Positions 7,649 through 8,577 of a stretch of 8,577 nucleotides of DNA are shown in pieces. A program made the translations under genes and the position numbers. The notes beneath the pieces were generated by a model. The model was not told the origin of the DNA. It saw nothing but the letters and a program-made list of their open reading frames with translations, and ran no database searches. Positions within the stretch are counted from its first letter, which is position 1; each line of letters starts with the position of its first letter. Source of the DNA: JAWXBG01 sp044375415 (GTDB lineage Bacteria > Bacteroidota > Bacteroidia > Flavobacteriales_D > Sanyastnellaceae); contig JBILMS010000099.1 in assembly GCA_044375415.1 (NCBI GenBank), forward strand, positions 1 through 8,577. Direction: 5' to 3'.

Positions 7649-7661
7649 TTGGATGATCCAA
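7649..7661. repeat. Short perfect palindrome upstream of atpD
   Basis: TTGGAT-G-ATCCAA is a perfect inverted repeat of 6-base arms around one base. It lies in the gap between the divergent secreted-protein gene and atpD, about 67 bases before the putative atpD -7 box. A second small inverted repeat (TATTG, AAAAC, CAATA at 7666-7680) follows. About two such palindromes are expected by chance in a window this size, so a regulatory role is speculative. Confidence 0.2.
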
Positions 7662-7727
7662 AAGCTATTGAAAACCAATAAAATAAACTTTTTTCGACTA
7701 GCGCTTTTTCCCACCTGAAAGATGACG

Positions 7728-7735
7728 TACTTTTG
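7728..7735 (+). promoter_or_regulatory. Promoter -7 motif of atpD
   Basis: TACTTTTG matches the Bacteroidota TAnnTTTG box exactly and ends 26 bases before the atpD ATG, giving a leader of roughly 20 bases. The -33 position carries a T-rich CTTTTTC (7704-7710) and no TTG. The motif's closeness to the start of a highly expressed gene makes it credible. Confidence 0.55.
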
Positions 7736-7761
7736 CACCCGAAAATTTTAACCATTTCCTC

Positions 7762-8577
7762 ATGTCTCAAAACACAGGTAAAGTAGCTCAGATTATTGGT
7801 CCGGTAGTGGACGTAACTTTTCCGAGCGGACAGAAACTCCCAAACATCCTCGAAGCCCTTGTGGTGAAGCGTCCCGGCGCGGAGGACCTCATATTAGAGT
7901 GTCAGCAACACATCGGAGAAGACACCGTGCGCGCTATTGCGATGGATGCCACTGAAGGTCTGAAAAGAGGTGAAGAAGTACATTCAATGGGAAAAGCCAT
8001 CACGATGCCAACCGGAGATCAAATCAAAGGTCGTCTATTCAACGTGGTAGGTACAGCGATTGACGGAATTGGTGCAGTTAGCAACGAAGGCGGATACGGT
8101 ATTCACCGTGAACCACCTCGCTACGAAGATCTTTCTACTTCTACAGAAGTGCTTTTTACAGGTATCAAGGTTATCGACTTGATCGAACCATACGCAAAGG
8201 GTGGTAAAATTGGACTTTTTGGTGGTGCGGGTGTTGGAAAAACCGTACTCATCATGGAGTTGATCAACAACATTGCAAAAGCATACACCGGACTTTCAGT
8301 TTTCGCAGGGGTGGGTGAAAGAACCCGTGAGGGAAATGACCTTCTCCGCGAGATGATCGAATCAGGGGTTATTAAATATGGTGAAGAGTTTGTGAAAGGA
8401 ATGGAAAAAGGCGACTGGGACGTGTCTAAAGTGGACATGGCCGAACTTGCCAAAAGCCAAGCTACTCTTGTGTTCGGACAGATGAACGAACCTCCCGGAG
8501 CTCGTGCTCGTGTGGCTCTTTCAGGTCTTACCGTTGCTGAGTACTTCCGCGACGGAGATGAAAAGTCAGGTGGACGT
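7762..8577 (+). CDS. atpD: ATP synthase F1 subunit beta (N-terminal 272 codons, cut by window end)
   Basis: The beta subunit carries the catalytic sites of F1, making ATP from ADP and phosphate on the cytoplasmic face of the membrane. The frame starts at ATG 7762 (MSQNTGKVAQIIGPVVDVTF) and is open to the last base. Visible are the N-terminal beta-barrel (1-80), LFNVVGTAIDG near 97, the Walker A loop GGAGVGKT at 154-161, GERTREGND with catalytic E186, and FGQMNEPPGARARVALSGLT from 238. Numbering runs five ahead of E. coli, where these residues are K155 and E181. Between MIESGVIK and ATLVFGQ there are about 27 extra residues (about 206-232) relative to E. coli, a feature of Bacteroidota beta subunits; a small extra segment also begins after EYFRDG. 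The Walker B region and C-terminal domain lie outside the window. The upstream neighbour is a divergent secreted-protein gene, so atpD is not preceded by the alpha and gamma genes; in Bacteroidota atpD commonly stands apart with atpC, which would be expected next. No Shine-Dalgarno sequence is evident. Confidence 0.97.
   Translation, partial: MSQNTGKVAQIIGPVVDVTFPSGQKLPNILEALVVKRPGAEDLILECQQHIGEDTVRAIAMDATEGLKRGEEVHSMGKAITMPTGDQIKGRLFNVVGTAIDGIGAVSNEGGYGIHREPPRYEDLSTSTEVLFTGIKVIDLIEPYAKGGKIGLFGGAGVGKTVLIMELINNIAKAYTGLSVFAGVGERTREGNDLLREMIESGVIKYGEEFVKGMEKGDWDVSKVDMAELAKSQATLVFGQMNEPPGARARVALSGLTVAEYFRDGDEKSGGR

Noticed and set aside
8121..8453. A 110-codon minus-strand frame inside atpD
   Set aside because: It is a Ser/Pro-rich antisense shadow of a highly conserved gene.

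Overview
The window looks like chromosomal DNA from a member of the Bacteroidota, most likely in or near the Flavobacteriales. Three things point there. One secreted protein ends in a type A sorting domain of the type IX secretion system (T9SS). The upstream regions carry TAnnTTTG promoter motifs in place of the usual -10 box, and Shine-Dalgarno sequences are mostly lacking. The ATP synthase beta subunit has the extra internal segment seen in that phylum. No species can be named from sequence alone.

Layout from left to right. Bases 1-271 (minus) hold the 5' part of a gene for a small exported, Glu/Lys-rich protein that runs off the left edge; it starts at GTG and was found by reading the minus strand. 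Bases 272-752 are a non-coding gap with an imperfect 18-bp palindrome near the small gene and a good promoter for the next gene. Bases 753-1742 (plus) encode RlmF, a 23S rRNA adenine methyltransferase. Bases 1814-4669 (plus) encode a large hybrid sensor kinase (signal peptide, TPR repeats, one membrane helix, HisKA, ATPase, receiver, C-terminal Hpt-like domain). Its stop codon overlaps the start of a LytTR response regulator (4666-5412). Convergent to this pair, 5545-7530 (minus) encodes a secreted T9SS cargo protein with propeller-like repeats. Divergent from that, 7762-8577 (plus) is the first 272 codons of atpD, cut by the right edge.

The kinase and LytTR regulator form the one clear functional unit: a translationally coupled operon whose domains contain every station of a His-Asp-His-Asp phosphorelay. 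The last His station is degenerate. The other genes (rRNA modification, ATP synthase, secreted protein) are independent neighbours with separate promoters or orientations. No tRNA, rRNA, CRISPR array, insertion sequence or phage gene was seen. The most unusual items are the phosphorelay architecture with its aberrant Hpt domain, and the unrecognised small exported protein at the left edge.
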